The notes beneath the pieces were generated by a model that saw only the letters and a list, made by a program, of their open reading frames with translations, ran no database searches and was not told where the DNA came from. The position numbers and the translations under genes were made by a program. From the NCBI GenBank assembly GCA_018343915.1, contig JABRWF010000001.1, positions 4,774,001-4,838,000 on the forward strand: a DNA stretch of 64,000 nt, written 5' to 3'. The DNA comes from Agroathelia rolfsii. Taxonomy: Eukaryota; Basidiomycota; Agaricomycetes; Amylocorticiales; Amylocorticiaceae. Below, one piece after another: positions 37,140 through 50,140 of this stretch; position 1 is the stretch's first letter, and the number at the start of each line of letters is the position of its first letter.

Positions 37140-40100
37140 ATGTCTCATCGTCACGTCTCTCGCGCGGACCATGATGCGCGCCTTCACGAACCATCACGAC
37201 AACACCTTCTGCAACCACATCCCGCGCATGCCCCTGGACACGGTCCACATCTTAACGGCAATGGCGGTCTGCCAGCCACACCCGGCACACTCTCCAACGG
37301 CTCGTCACATGGCGTCTCTCCCGCAGCCATGCCCTCGGCTTCTGTCAACGGCTCCGGTGCGACGCCAGGACAGCCTATCATATCCCAACTCGCACGCGAG
37401 AATGAAAAGACGTGGTTGACCATCGGTGCGTGTCTTGTTCCCCTGACGGAGTGTCGTCACTTGTCGCGGAGAACATGGTCTTACAAATGAGGCGGCTCTT
37501 GTCTTGTCTCTCTCCATTTTCCTATATAACCAACACAGGCCGAGTGGCAGAGCAGATGGAAGATCTGGAACACGCCTTGTCAGCATATGAAAATGCACTG
37601 CGGCACAATCCAAATTCGCTTCCGGGGCTGACGCAAGTTGCCCATATCGCTCGGATCAAAGAGAATTATCCCAAGGCGCGTGTTCATTCCATTACTCTCC
37701 CCATGGTCTTTCTTCGCACTTTGGCGTGCTGGCAACCTTGCCCACCCAAACTCCGCCCACGGTATCATGACATCGCTGCACAGCCACGACGTCTAGATCG
37801 TGTGCAATCTTGTGCTTCCTTGCCCGATTTAGACCCATCTACCTCACTCACGTGGTACTTCCAAGACAAGATTGTGCTGACTCAGCATATTTTAGGCAAT
37901 CGAATACTTTGACCGCGCCATTACGCTGCAGGAAGACAACGGCGAGCTGTGGAGTGCCCTCGGTAGGTGACAATAGTATCGCCTCGGATAGGTCGTTGTT
38001 ATCTGACGCCCTTTTTCACAAGGTCACTGCTTTTTGATGCAAGATGACTTGCAAAAGGCATACAATGCGTATCAGCAGGCCTTGTACTTGCTTCCCAATC
38101 CAAAGGTTCGAATCACAAGGATCACTCGGGATATCACATGCTGACCCTATTCAATAACAGGAGGACCCCAAGCTGTGGTATGGTATCGGCATCCTCTACG
38201 ATCGGTATGGCTCTTTGGAGCATGCAGAGGAGGCGTTCGCCTCCGTGTTACGCATGGAGAAAGGTACAGAAAACACTACAGAGGTGAGTATACCGGGGCG
38301 ATGCTAATCCCCTTTTTCTATCGTCATATAGCCAAGGAGCTTGATTTTGACAAGTCCAACGAGATCCTCTTCCGCCTCGGCATAATTTACAAGCAACAGC
38401 AAAAATACGTCGAGTCGCTGGCTGCATTTGAACGTATTCTGCGCAGCCCACCCAACCCCCTCGCGCATGCCGATATTTACTTCCAGATCGGCCATGTGTA
38501 CGAACAGCAGAAGGACGTGAGTGTATATCTATACTATCTTTAGACTCCTGGCCGCTTATACGCATGTTGTAGTACGTCAACGCGAAGCAAGCATATGAGC
38601 AAGTCGTGGCAGAGAATCCCAACCACGCCAAAGTACTGCAGCAACTCGGCTGGCTGTATCATCAGGATGGGTCGACATTCCAGAACCAGGAGACGGCGAT
38701 TCAATATCTCACCAAGAGCTTGGAAGCGGGTGCGTCCACAATGAGCTCTTGTTACCTTGCCGATTTTAATGTTGGCTACCAGATCCATCCGATCCCCAGA
38801 GCTGGTACCTCTTGGGCCGTGCCTACATGGCCGGCCAGAAGTATAACAAGGCCTACGAGGCTTATCAACAGGCGGTCTATCGCGATGGGCGCAACCCCAC
38901 CTTCTGGTGCTCGATTGGCGTGCTCTACTTCCAAATTAACCAACTGCGCGACGCACTGGATGCCTACTCCCGCGCGATCCGCATCAACCCTTACATCTCA
39001 GAGGTCTGGTACGACCTCGGCAGTCTCTATGAGAGCTGCAACAACCAGATTTCGGATGCCATCGACGCCTATGCGCGCGCTAGCGAGCTCGACCCCACGA
39101 ACAAGGTCATCACACAGCGTCTCGAGTTGCTGAGGAATGCTCAGGCAACGGGTAGCCAGCTTCCAGCTGCGCCTGGCCCACAGGATGTCCATCCCACCGC
39201 GTACGCCAACGCCGTCGTACCCCCCAACGGCCTTTCGGGCCCACCTCTCTTGCTGGCATCGGCTGGCAGCACCACACGGCCATCGTTCCGCAATGACTCG
39301 CGTGACGTCGACAACGGCGCACCACTCTCGCACCCTTCCATCAATGGCCGTGCCTCACCTCCTCCCCGCTACCGCGCGGCGCCCCCGCCCATCAACGTCG
39401 ACGACAGCAGGCGTGTCTCCACGCACCCGCCCTTGGCGCCCATGGAAGTTGACCGCCCGGCAAGCCACCGCGAGGGCTCGATGCGGATGCACGTCCACCA
39501 CTCGCCGATCTCACCCCACGAAGCCCCGCGCGGCATGGCGGCCGATCCCTACATGCAGCGCCCTCTCAAGAGACAGGCATCGATGTCGGCCTCACCCCAG
39601 ATGCAGGGTGTACACGAGCTGATCTCTGCACCGTCGCCGAAGCCGTACTCGCGCTACAGCTCTGGTCGCCGCTCGCCCATGTCGACGACGCCCTCGATGC
39701 ATCATCACCATCGGCGCCCGTCACCGCCGCCGCCCCCGCGTGGGTATCAGGAGTTGCCTAGCAGCCGCGATATGGCATGGGAGCGCCCAAGTGAGCGTCA
39801 CCACCCCATGGAGGAAGATGGGAGACGGGCTGGTGGTGCTCATGAGGCCTCGCTGCCGCCCCCGCCCCCGCTCAACCAGCGCTCGAGAGATGTGTCGCCT
39901 GTTTCCTCGCATGGTGGAGGACGGGTGGCGGCGCAGTGGAGCCCGTATGGCCCTGGTGCACCGCATCCGCTGCATCACGAGCGTTCATCGAGGTATGATC
40001 CGCTGTACGATGGCGCTTCTGGCGGCGGGCATTCGAGCCACCGCAGCCAACATCGTGATCGGTCGAGTGACAGCAGACATGGGTCGTATGTGAGGTCCCC

Positions 40101-41529
40101 TGAGGTGTCGCGTCAGGTTCTGCCCCCGCTCTCTACCCACGGACGTGGTATGAGCCCAGGCCCACAGGAGAGAGTGCACCCATCCCGGCGGTCGACGAAG
40201 GAGAATGTGATGGTTCCCAGCATGCCCTCCCCAGCACCGGCGTCTTTGAAGCCCTCGAAACCAAGTTCGTCGTCATCATCCTCGTTCCGCGGCGAGCCTC
40301 CAGCACCGTCGTCGAATGGTCGACAAACACCCAAGGCTCCACCTGCGCTCAACGCGCCTTCTCTCAAGGTATCCGACATCGCTCCTGGCGGCGGCAGCAG
40401 CAGCTCACGCTCGCATTCGCATCGGCCGCAGTCGGCTACGCAGCCGTCGCCGGTGCACCCGCGCCCACCAGCCCGCGTCGTCGACGAGGACTACGACGAC
40501 GGCGTGGCGGAGGTGCTGATGGATCTCGCCGCGCGCCCTGTGCGCTCGCCGCCCGAGGATATCTTGCCCCCGCCGCCATCTGCGTCTGCGTCGAAGCCTG
40601 AGTCTCCCGTGCGCTCGATGGACTCGCCATCGCGGTATGCGCGCGGCTCGGTATCGTCGAATGGCAGCAGGCACTCTCCGCAAGGGATCAAGCGCCCCCG
40701 CAGCCCGGCATCTGACAGCACGACGGACAGCAAGCGCTCGCGCATCGACCGAGATATCGTCATGCGCTCCGCAACGTCTCCCGAGCCCACGTCGGCGGCG
40801 CCATCTAGCAGTGGCGGTGGCAGGCAGGGACCATCGAGCAGGCCGTCGCCGATTCCGTTCAGGACGCAGCCGAGCGCGAACTCGCTCTCGCCGCCGCAGT
40901 CGAAGACACCGGTGCCGCCGCCGCCACCGTCCAGCCAGGCGATGCAACCGTCGTTGCCTTCCGTGTTGCCGCCTCATCCGCGCCCGGTGGGTAATGCTGG
41001 TAGTAACAGCAACAGCAGCAATAGCAATAACAGCAGTAGCAGCAGCAACAGCAACAACAACAACGTGATGGCTCTTCCACCCATCGCTACCCTTCCTGCT
41101 TCTCCAGACCCTTCTGATGACCGAGGACATCTGGACAACCGTATGCACATTGATGAGCATATTTCTGACTCTCGCAGCGGCAATGGCAATAACGGCGGGG
41201 AGAGCGGTTTACGCAGCCGCAGTGCAAGCGGTAGCCACTCGCGCCGGCCGAGCATCACATATTCGCCACGGGATCGCGACCGTAACGGGCCTACGAGCAG
41301 CGACCGGGAGCGTGAGCGTGAGCGCGGCAGCATCATGTCGCCTCGTGAGCGGGAGAGGCCCAATGGAGCTGCTGCATCGGCAGCGGCGATCCAGCGTTCG
41401 CAGTCGAGGCCGAGCTCGGGGCCGGGCACACCGCAGACGATGGTGATGAGCACGCCGAGCCCGGGTGGGAGCAGCAACAATGGCGGTAGTGGTGGGCAAA
41501 CGCTTCCCAAGATTGAGGCGTCGGCGTAA
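37140..41529 (+). CDS. CYC8: General transcriptional co-repressor Cyc8/Ssn6 (TPR protein)
   Basis: Eight exons, 37140-37425, 37539-37675, 37896-37962, 38023-38105, 38161-38263, 38332-38516, 38573-38729 and 38783-41529, give 1254 residues with every phase in agreement. Cyc8 binds Tup1 and is recruited by DNA-binding repressors to silence promoters. Residues about 96-455 are consecutive TPRs: for example QALYLLPNPK, EDPKLWYGIGILYDRYGSLE, SNEILFRLGIIYKQQQKY, PTFWCSIGVLYFQINQLRDA and EVWYDLGSLYESCNNQISDA. The rest is Pro/Ser/His-rich with Ser, Asn/Ser and basic-acidic (RERERE) runs, ending in LPKIEASA. The 220-bp intron 2 (37676-37895) has a GC donor (AAG|GCGCGT); no GT donor keeps the frame. Other introns are 52-113 bp. 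A decayed copy is at 57.06-60.26 kb. Confidence 0.93.
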
Positions 41530-42498
41530 AGGATGAAGAAAAGATGATGTAGGGTGGTGTATGTGTATTTTGTTTTTTGTTTGCAGGAGGTCTGCATTCT
41601 GTGGTGATGCGCGTTCTTGAATTCGAAATTTTCTTGCTTTTGTCGTGTATGTGTTCTTGTTTCCTCATTTTTCGTTTCTCCCCTCTTCATTGCGTCTTCA
41701 TGACATGTTTATATCGCATACTCGGGCATTTTCCATCTCCTTTTTCTTCCCTTCTGCCTTCTCTTTCATTCTCTTCACGATGATCCATATGAATCGATAC
41801 TCTATTCTCATATGTGATGGTTCTTTCTCTCCCTTTTCTTTTTACTATAGCTAAGCTATTCTTTTCACCTCTGAATCTCTCGCTTGTTTCCTCTTCTCTT
41901 CCTTACACTTATGTACATGACGATGAATAGTTACTGTTCTTGCTCTAAATCAAATTCATTTTTTTTTCTCTTTGAATTTAATGGATCATGAAAGTCAATG
42001 AGGATCGTCGACTTGGGCTACATTTCGCAACCTCTATTATTCTAAGCCCTTGGGCTGTTTATATTACAATCCTTTATGTCCTGTCGCTTCCGATCTCTAA
42101 CTCCATTTTGTCGTGGCGCCGTGAGCTGTTGAGATTAGAAAGATACATACGAGTGCAAGTCAAGGAGGGACGCAAATGCAATTTTGCGATATTTAAATCA
42201 AATGAATCAGGAAAACATACTATAAGCACCATACGATGTACAAATCACCAAACAGACAACGTATTATGACAGTACATAGACAGATGGCTGACAAAAGAGT
42301 GTAAAACATAAACAGGTTTTGGATATATTAGATGTCCATTGCTAAAAAGATAAAGACAAAGGCAAAAGCATAAAAGAAGCGCGAGTAATACTATACAAGG
42401 TCACAAAATGAATCCCCGCTAGACGACGATTGCGTTTCTCACGAATAATATGTGCAGTGGCGTCTAGGCTGAGAAGATCATCAAGTGTTTATGCACAT
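41530..42498. other. Convergent 3' intergenic region
   Basis: Lies between the 3' ends of CYC8 (plus) and the NLR gene (minus). T-rich after CYC8, no gene seen. Confidence 0.5.
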
Positions 42499-45400
42499 TT
42501 ACGGCTTGATTACTTCGAGTTCTATAATGGTGCGCAATGTTGATTTAGTAAAAAATTAGCAGGGGAATGGAGTATAAAATGAAACATTACCTTGAGAACA
42601 TTCCAATTCGTTAACTGGTGACACCTGATTGCAACTTTCCCAATCCTCTCCATATGCAAAATTCGATAGATCGAGGTGCAGGCGAGTTTGGTTGATGACA
42701 AGGGTGGTCCGGGACATATAAAGTGAAGAGTGCATGTATCGTGGGATCCAAATGAATAATTCGCCGTTAGGACCTTTGATCCAGCTATCAAGTATATCAA
42801 AAGAGAAAAGATCGCGAGGATCTGAGACTGTGGGAGAAGGATCAAATAATGGAACTTTTGAAAGTTGGAATGGCGCTAAATGATGTGGTTGCTGAGGCAA
42901 GGAATAAGGCAAGGCGACTAAGCTCGGGGCAGAATCGGTGTAACTAACCGAGTTAGTGCTGAGGGATATAGAAGGGTGGTCGGTAAATGCATCCAACACT
43001 CGCACGGTGTTGTCATTCAATCCAAAGATGATGCGATTGCCGTCAGGTGAATATGCCACAGATCTAACGGGACTGGTATATCGTTGAAGAGGCAGTATGG
43101 TGGGCTGACCGGTGTGAGCATCCCATACTCGCACCGTGTTGTCATGGGATCCAGAGACGATGCAATTGCCGTCAGGTGAATATGCCACAGATCTGACCCA
43201 ATCAGTATGTCCTTTCAGCGGCGGCATGGCGGGCTGACCGGTGTGAGCATTCCATACTCGCACCGTGTTGTCATCAGATCCAGAGACGATGCAATTGCCG
43301 TCAGGTGAATATGCCACAGAATAAACCCAACTGGTATGTCCTTTCAGCGGCGGCATGGCAGGCTGACCAGTGTGAGCATCCCATACTCGCACCGTGTTGT
43401 CTAAAGATCCAGAGACGATGCGATTGCCGTCAGGTGAATATGCCACAGATTTGACCCAACTGGTATGTCCTTTCAGCGGGGGCATGGCGGGCTGACCGGT
43501 GTGAGCATCCCATACTCGCACCGTGTTGTCATGGGATCCAGAGACGATGCGATTGCCGTCAGGTGAATATGCCACAGAAAAGACGGAACTGGTATGTCCT
43601 TTCAGCGGCGGCATGGCGGGCTGACCAGTGTGAGCATCCCATACTCGCACCGTGTTGTCATCAGATCCAGAGACGATGCAATTGCCGTCAGGTGAATATG
43701 CCACAGAATAAACCCAACTGGTATATCCTTTCAGCGGCAGCATGGCGGGCTGACCGGTGTGAGCATCCCATACTCGCACCATGTTGTCATGAGATCCAGA
43801 GACGATGCGATTGCCGTCAGGTGAATATGCCACAGATCTGACCCAATCAGTATGTCCTTTCAGCGGCGGCATGGCGGGCTGACCGGTGTGAGCATCCCAT
43901 ACTCGCGCCATGTTGTCATCAGATCCAGAGACGATGCAATTGCCGTCAGGTGAATATGCCACAGAATAAACCCAACTGGTATGTCCTTTCAGCGGGGGCA
44001 TGGCGGGCTGACCGGTGTGAGCATCCCATACTCGCACCGTGTTGTCATGGGATCCAGAGACGATGCGATTGCCGTCAGGTGAATATGCCACAGAAAAGAC
44101 GGAACTGGTATGTCCTTTCAGCGGCGGCATGGCGGGCTGACCGGTGTGAGCATCCCATACTCGCACCGTGTTGTCTAAAGATCCAGAGACGATGCGATTG
44201 CCGTTAGGTGAATATGCCACAGATCTGACCCAATCAGTATGTCCTTTCAGCGGCGGCATGGCGGGCTGACCGGTGTGAGCATCCCATACTCGCACCATGT
44301 TGTCATGAGATCCAGAGACGATGCGATTGCCGTCAGGTGAATATGCCACAGAAAAGACGGAACTGGTGTGTCCTTTCAGCGGCAGCATGGCGGGCTGACC
44401 AGTGTGAGCATCCCATACTCGCACCATGTTGTCAAAAGATCCAGAGACGATGCGACTGCCGTCAGGTGAAAAGGCCACACAAGCGACACTACCAGTATGC
44501 TTTCTTAGGCAAATTTCCCATGCTTTCAATCTATTTGTTCCTTCATATTTAATTTCAGCGATGCCTTTATACTGCAGCCAAAATTTCTCTTTAATCATTG
44601 ATCTATCCCTGCTAAACGCAAGTGCAGAGAGGTAAATATGCGGTACGCTCCGTGAGATTGCTCCTTTCGACTCGTATGCGAAGTCAATCCCATCGTCTAT
44701 GAACCGGATCAAGTCCGGCGTCGTCTGTCGTTTTTTCTTACGGATCAGATATCGATTCGTAATTTTTGTTTGATTAATTTACCTTTACAAATGACAATAG
44801 CGTTTGCAGCATATCCGGAATTGCGTCTGTCCGTTCAGCAACACTCATGGCTTCGAGCCAGAAAAGGAATTTCGGTACTAGTGTTTTTTCGATCCAAGTT
44901 ACGATAACCTTCGATTGCTCTGGTAAGCTATTCTGTGGCACGTAGTCTGCCCACCGAGTAGCGGCATATAAGAGATGTTGAGGCAGTGTCAGTCTCTGGT
45001 CTTTATTGCTTAGAAACGAAGTGCAGGCCTGAGCAACATTGAACCGCAGATCCACATCCAAGGTTTCGAAGCAGCACTGCAAAAGTGTAAAGTTTGCCTC
45101 GTCCTTGGAGATGAAATGTTTTCCAGACCGACTTTCGTCAGCCAGATAGTCACCAAAGGACACATGAAGCGTTGTTATTTCTCCGTCGTCGGAAGATGGC
45201 ACTAGGATCAACGAATGAAGCTGGTCTACCGTATTTTGAATACGCCTAGTATCTATCCCTATAAACCTTGCTAACGCGGAGAGCGCGGATATGTCTCGTG
45301 CATAGATTAGGACAACCAAGCATTTGCGAATAGTTCTAATGACATCCAAAGGGACACTGCTCGAGTTTGTCGCCTCGTCCAGAATAAGCGTGTACATTTC

Positions 45401-47211
45401 GTCCATCTTCTCTGCTAATGGTCTGTCATCCCGACCGGAAGCTTCGATAACTTTGTTAAGACCGTCATAAGGATTATGTTCTATGTAGTTGCAAGCAGTG
45501 AAGGCAAAGATGAATAGCTTAGCTGCGCGGTCAACGAGTCTTTCAGCCTCTTCCTTAGATGGCCATTGGGCTGGAAGCTGATATTTCGGATCCTTCTTGA
45601 TCCTTTCAAGGCGATACGTCACGTATAAGCGGATGTCAGCTTGCACCAAGCATTCTTGGATGCTCTGCAGAAAGAATGCGGTGTGCCCCGAAGCATGAGA
45701 CGGGTCAACAAACTGCGATCGAATGTAGCTCTCCGGTCGGCTTGTAACGAAGAACTTCAGAGGCACTTCTGCTTTATCTGCCTGCTCTATTATCGCCTTC
45801 AACAGCTGCGCTGTGTCGTCCGCTCGTGCTCCTTCATCAAGGGCATCAATTACTATGATCAATGGCATGGGAATACGTATCTCTTGGTCTTGATATGGTT
45901 TGATGATCAACTCCTGCAGCTGCCTTTCGACCGTAGCACCAATGATACCCAAGTCCCTCTCAAGACGCTCCACCAGCTTCTTTTTATAGCTCTTGTTTAG
46001 ATGAGAGAGTTGCCATGCTAGTGTAGGTACGATCTGTCGTGTGTCTTGTTCATCCGCAGATGCCCATCGTGAGCAAAAGAAGCTCCCGCCGAGCAAACCA
46101 CACGCAGATGCTTTCAACAGGTTGTCACAGATCGTCCGCGCGATGGCAGACTTGCCTGTTCCGGCCATACCGCTAAGCCAGTACACGCGTGGACCCGAAG
46201 TATTGATGCACCAGCTCATGATGTCGGCGATCACAGAGCACCGCGTACCCTGAAGGCATAATTCGCCCCGCTGTGATTTGAAGTTGGCTGCATCTACGGG
46301 CTTCAGCTCCGAGAGCAGGCCGCTGATCTCTAGAAATCATTGTTGGACATGCACAGAAGATCGCATTGCAAAATGGCTTACCCAAATCATCAGGTTCCTA
46401 TGCGGAAAAAGTAAATACTTTATTCACCTATCAACATAAAGAATGTATCATACCTGATCTATTTTGCTCAACTTTTCTTCATTTTCAAGGCTGGTATCGA
46501 GCTTCATCGATATTAGTTACCGTTGTGATGTACACAGAAAAAAAAGAGACACTCACCGCAAACAAGTCAATGGCCCATGTTAATAACCCTAAGAGCTCGG
46601 CTACAAGCTTGCGATTTTCTGGGATGTCGAAGAACCAATAGGCGGGCGAACGCGATATCTGGGCTTCGATTGATGTCGTAACTGATTTTACCCAGCTATT
46701 TAAAATTAGTTTCGGGATTAGCGGAATGATATACATCACAAGTTTCAATTCTACTCACTCCCCAAGTCCTTTTAAACGCTCCTCGACAGTCTTTGGTACT
46801 GGTGGGCATTGGTGACATTTCACGATCAGATGTAGTGCCTCTAGCTTTTCGTATAAAAGATAGAAGCCGTCCTGGATATCTCCTGCTATCTGGTAATGAA
46901 TCAGCTGGCTAGTATAGTATCGGATTGATTCCATGACCGCCTACCTCATACTGTTCTAATAATTCAAGTAGTCCCGTTAAAGCAATCATGAGGGGTGGAA
47001 TCGCGTCGGATGCTTCCTTGACTGTTCTCAGTACTTCCATGAAGATTGGCCAGGTGGTTTTCATCTCCTTCGTTGCTGTCCCATCTTCAGACTTGCGATG
47101 CTGTTCAGACAGCTCTACTGTCTCTTTATCAGCTACAAGTTCGGTAGTCGACACGCTTGGTGTTTTCTTATGCTTGAGTTTACGAGACCTGAGCAAACGA
47201 GAAAGCGACAT
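42499..47211 (-). CDS. NACHT-WD40 NLR (STAND NTPase)
   Basis: Eight exons on the minus strand, 46945-47211, 46759-46889, 46557-46695, 46454-46501, 46382-46397, 44783-46329, 42591-44724 and 42499-42521, give 1434 residues. Fungal NLRs act in non-self recognition and regulated cell death. The N-terminal 200 residues are helical, without a domain I can name. The NACHT domain has Walker A GMAGTGKS (about 253-260) and Walker B LIIVIDALDEG (about 355-365). A helical linker leads to twelve WD40 repeats (about 790-1305), each 43 residues and nearly identical, then a tail of about 130 residues. Exon 5 is 16 nt. An in-frame ATG at 47307 could add 32 residues. If the last intron is not spliced, the protein ends at 42556. 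The 5' end faces the lyase pseudogene at 47.9 kb. A decayed piece of this gene is at 62.8-63.1 kb. Confidence 0.88.
42957..44505 (-). repeat. Twelve-unit, 129-bp WD40 repeat array inside the NLR
   Basis: Each unit encodes LKGHTxxVxSVAYSPDGN, then xIVSGSxDNxVRVW and DAHTGQPAMPP. The inner units differ almost only at six sites: two residues after GHT (SS, DW, SW), the one after V (F, R, Y, K), N-R/C-I, GS-H/L/D, and DN-T/M. Units 1 and 12 are diverged. The 43-codon period keeps the frame, so unit gain or loss does not break the protein. Confidence 0.9.
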
Positions 47212-47918
47212 TTCTAGACAGGACGAAGAGAGTTTCCCAGGGTGGTGGAGAACTTGGACCATCGCTTGCTTGCTGCATGGGGGTATAAATATGGTTTCTT
47301 TACTCATAAAGGCATTTGCAAATGCTTCTCAGGAATCAGAGACGGGCGCTGTTAGCATGCCTCAAACACGATTATGATTGACAAGATAGTGGATTGAATG
47401 ATGTATACACAGTACAAGGACGTTATGTGCGGCATCATTGCAAAAATTTCATGGACCCTTGACATGCATCTTGCATGAGGCATTTGTAAAATAACTATGC
47501 AGTTGCACGGGTTCAGATCATCAGATGCGTTGGAGTTCAGTGTTACTTGTTGATTATGGTAAATTTAAAGTTGTAAGGTCCGATGCAACCGCTTTTTTCT
47601 CGCATGGTCATTGGTCACCGAGTCCCGACACTCATCGGCAGCTAATTGGCCCAAGTCGGACAGCCAAGCTCCCGCGATATCATCATCCTCTGCCATCCGT
47701 TAAGGTTGTCAAACCCAAACTAGTTGTTTTTACGATTGTGAACATCAGTGTCTTGATGCATCAGGCCAGTTGATATATTGATAGTCTACAATGCAATCAC
47801 GGGCAGGCAATGGCAGGTATGCAGCATTTTATTTCATTAGCGTACTACATGCTGACCGCTAATGCCTCGCGTGATCCGCACGCTGATACACTGAGAATCA
47901 CAAGATTTTTAGTTGGTG
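47212..47918. promoter_or_regulatory. Divergent intergenic region, NLR / lyase pseudogene A
   Basis: Holds the NLR start region and the 5' flank of pseudogene A. From about 47322 it matches the 5' flank of the intact lyase (from about 51555), for example around GGCGCTGTTAGCATGCCTCA at 47346 and 51575. Confidence 0.5.
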
Positions 47919-49100
47919 ATGAGTTATTACGAAAACCCCTCTGCCCAATCTCGGATCTACAACCAAAGACAACTCAAGGGATCATTTCAGGCTATGGCCC
48001 AGAACTTGCAGTGATTCTATTCGAGTTTCACAGCCGCATATTACCAGGCTACACCCTAACCCTGCGATAAGACGATAATAGCCCGAGAGCTTGCGTATCT
48101 GCCAAATATAAGTCTTTCCAGCTTGGTCTGTCCGTATTCAAGTGCCCGGGTGCATCATGAGCTACCTTGCTCCATGCAAACGCTTCTATCTGCCTCCAAG
48201 CACATTAAAAGCTACATAATATCAAAGGTACCACTATTACATTATTAGGCAATGCGGTGGTGTTGTACGCTGCCACAGACAGGAACTACGGCTGTGCAGT
48301 AGCGTGCATGGTTTTGTTGGCCGGAAGCTGAGCATACATCGTCGTACCCAGGGTGCTAGCAATCATTCGCAGGCATTTACTCAGTAAAATTGACTTACAA
48401 TGATGCGGTCACGCTCGCAGTAGTTGAAGCAGTAGAAACAGCGTCATTATCATTGCCCAGGTCCAACTAACTCTTGGTGCAGGACACTGTGGGAGGTGTC
48501 ATGAGGATTATTCCCACTAGAATTTCGGAGAGTTACGCAACATACAGAGATCGGCGAGCAACTATCCTGTCGGTAAGAAACAAGACGTACCAGTGGCCCA
48601 ATATACACGTCGTCGTTCCCGTAAGTGTTGTCTGGCTCGCTCACGGCGCTGCTCAGCAGTACTATCCCATAGCCTATTTATGCTAGGAGACGAGTCCCTG
48701 TCAGCTATCACGTCAGTTGAGCCTCAAACCACCGCATATTTTCTGACGAGCTTCAAAACTGCCAAGATGATCGCGGTCCAGACTGGGGAGGAACGCGACC
48801 CTATAGCCGCGCTCAGCTGAAGCACGGTCTCTCTCGTCCTGTCCGGCCTGGTTGGACCTCTTTGCGGGGATAGATGTGGTACTGACAGTGTTAGATGAGG
48901 ATGCGATCCCAGGGGTTGATGACTCGGGGTATTGAGTATTGTCTGAACCGTGTGGGATCGTAGCGCTGGCTGCTGTGCGTAAGCTCGTTAAGCTTGGGAG
49001 GGACGAAGGTCGATATGAGCATAGGCCTACACCCGAGTTGGTTGTGGTGTCAATTAGCTCAGAGGGGAGCCAGACGTATCTGAGAAATCAAGTAAAAAAT
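47919..49100 (+). pseudogene. Pseudogene A of the diaminopropionate ammonia-lyase-like gene
   Basis: Collinear with the intact gene at 52094-53317, starting ATG-x-x-TAC-GAA-AAC-CCC and ending at the SSEGSQTYL block (around 49050-49090). Lesions include stops soon after the start region, a deletion over codons about 90-120, a nonsense TGA at 48329-48331, loss of the poly-Ser tract and several frameshifts. Surviving blocks: VLYAATDRNYG (the Asn-containing PLP loop, with DGNHG changed) near 48261, and CGIVALAAVRKLVKL near 48951. Not able to make an enzyme. Confidence 0.85.
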
Positions 49101-49189
49101 AAAAAAGTAAATTATATTCTTATGATTGCGAAAACTCTATTGTGTAAGTTATCAGTAAGAAAGTTGTATCAGACAGATTAGCCTAATCG

Positions 49190-50100
49190 TCCAAGAACTA
49201 CGTCGATATGAGCTTCAGCTCGTGCTCCTGGAAAGGATGAAAGCCGGGGAGACGCCTTCTCAGGCCTTGAACTCCATGACGCTTGAGTCGCTCATAGCCA
49301 CTTTCTCCACCTTCAAATGATTGATGAGACTTAACTCCTGACCAGCACCACGAACTTTGTTTCAGAGATTAGATTTTCACCGGCTCCGAGTCCAGTACAT
49401 TCCTTGAGATTGTAGAGAGGGACCGATTCAATTTTTTTTTCGACCGCGTGCTCCTGAAAAATGAAAACGTATAAACATGGCTACATCGAGGCAAAGGGAG
49501 AGATTCTATCTAAACTATGTACCTTGATAGCAACCTCACTGAACAAATACATACACTCTACGGTCCTATCACATAAACAGCTTGCGAAAGATCCAGGGAA
49601 TCACAATCGCAAGATCGTCCATAGCTTTCGTAGGTGTAGTTGGACATGCCCGCTTTACTTCTTCACCAACGCTTCATGAAAGCCTTTGAGTAGGCGGAGG
49701 CTCTTATAACGGGGCGGGACTCACGTCTCGGGTCCTAATCAGCATCCAATGAGAGAGATTTAGAGGGCGTCGCAAAACGTATTTCAATAGACGTTGCAGG
49801 TACTGCCGATGGTGTCTCTCCCCCTCTTTTTGCGTTGTCCATCGAGGGTGCTTATGTTATGCGGACCAAGGAGAGGATCTTCCTCGTTCCCCGACTCGGT
49901 TCAGTCACGTTCTATCTAGTTTAGGTGTGGACTTGCAGGATATTGACGGTTCGGCGTGATATGATGCTGTAACACGAAGGCAATGGCTTTAACCCTGGCC
50001 CGTCCTTGTCGAATAAAAAAAAGCGGCTCTTCATCATCGTCCTGTGCGCGTACATGGTCTTATTTCCTGGCTTTAGGCGCTTTAGGAGAGGGCACTGTAG
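49190..50100 (-). pseudogene. Degenerate gene X, copy A
   Basis: Minus-strand coding-like pieces with stops: an ATG-led stretch MDNAKRGGETPSAVPATS near 49840 and continuing frames to 49680. They match, in position and partly in sequence, the minus-strand pieces of copy B at 53.4-54.25 kb. Family not recognised. Confidence 0.4.
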
Positions 50101-50140
50101 CAAAAAGCCGCTTTAACTAAATGAATAAAAAGGAAATATT

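Larger units (their letters stand above)
47322..50140. repeat. Local duplication unit A (lyase pseudogene plus degenerate gene X)
   Basis: Collinear with 51555-54330. The match covers the 5' flank, the lyase frame, and a downstream region holding the degenerate minus-strand gene X, up to a TTAACTAAATGAATAAAA block at about 50113 paired with TTAACCAAATAAATAAAA at about 54313. Unit A is much more decayed than unit B. Confidence 0.7.

Noticed and set aside
38101..38115. GGTTCGAATC, resembling a tRNA B box
   Set aside because: It sits on the CYC8 exon 4/intron 4 boundary, with no A box or acceptor stem around it.
38998..41690. Long antisense and alternative-frame ORFs over the CYC8 3' half
   Set aside because: GC-rich low-complexity coding sequence leaves other frames open; their Arg/Ser/Cys-rich composition is an artefact.
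42957..44505. Regular 129-bp repeats as a CRISPR-like or satellite array
   Set aside because: Period and content are fully explained by WD40 codons; there are no spacers.
43563..44552. Plus-strand repeated open frames with Cys/Trp-rich repeats
   Set aside because: They are the antisense reading of the NLR WD40 array and repeat only because the array does.
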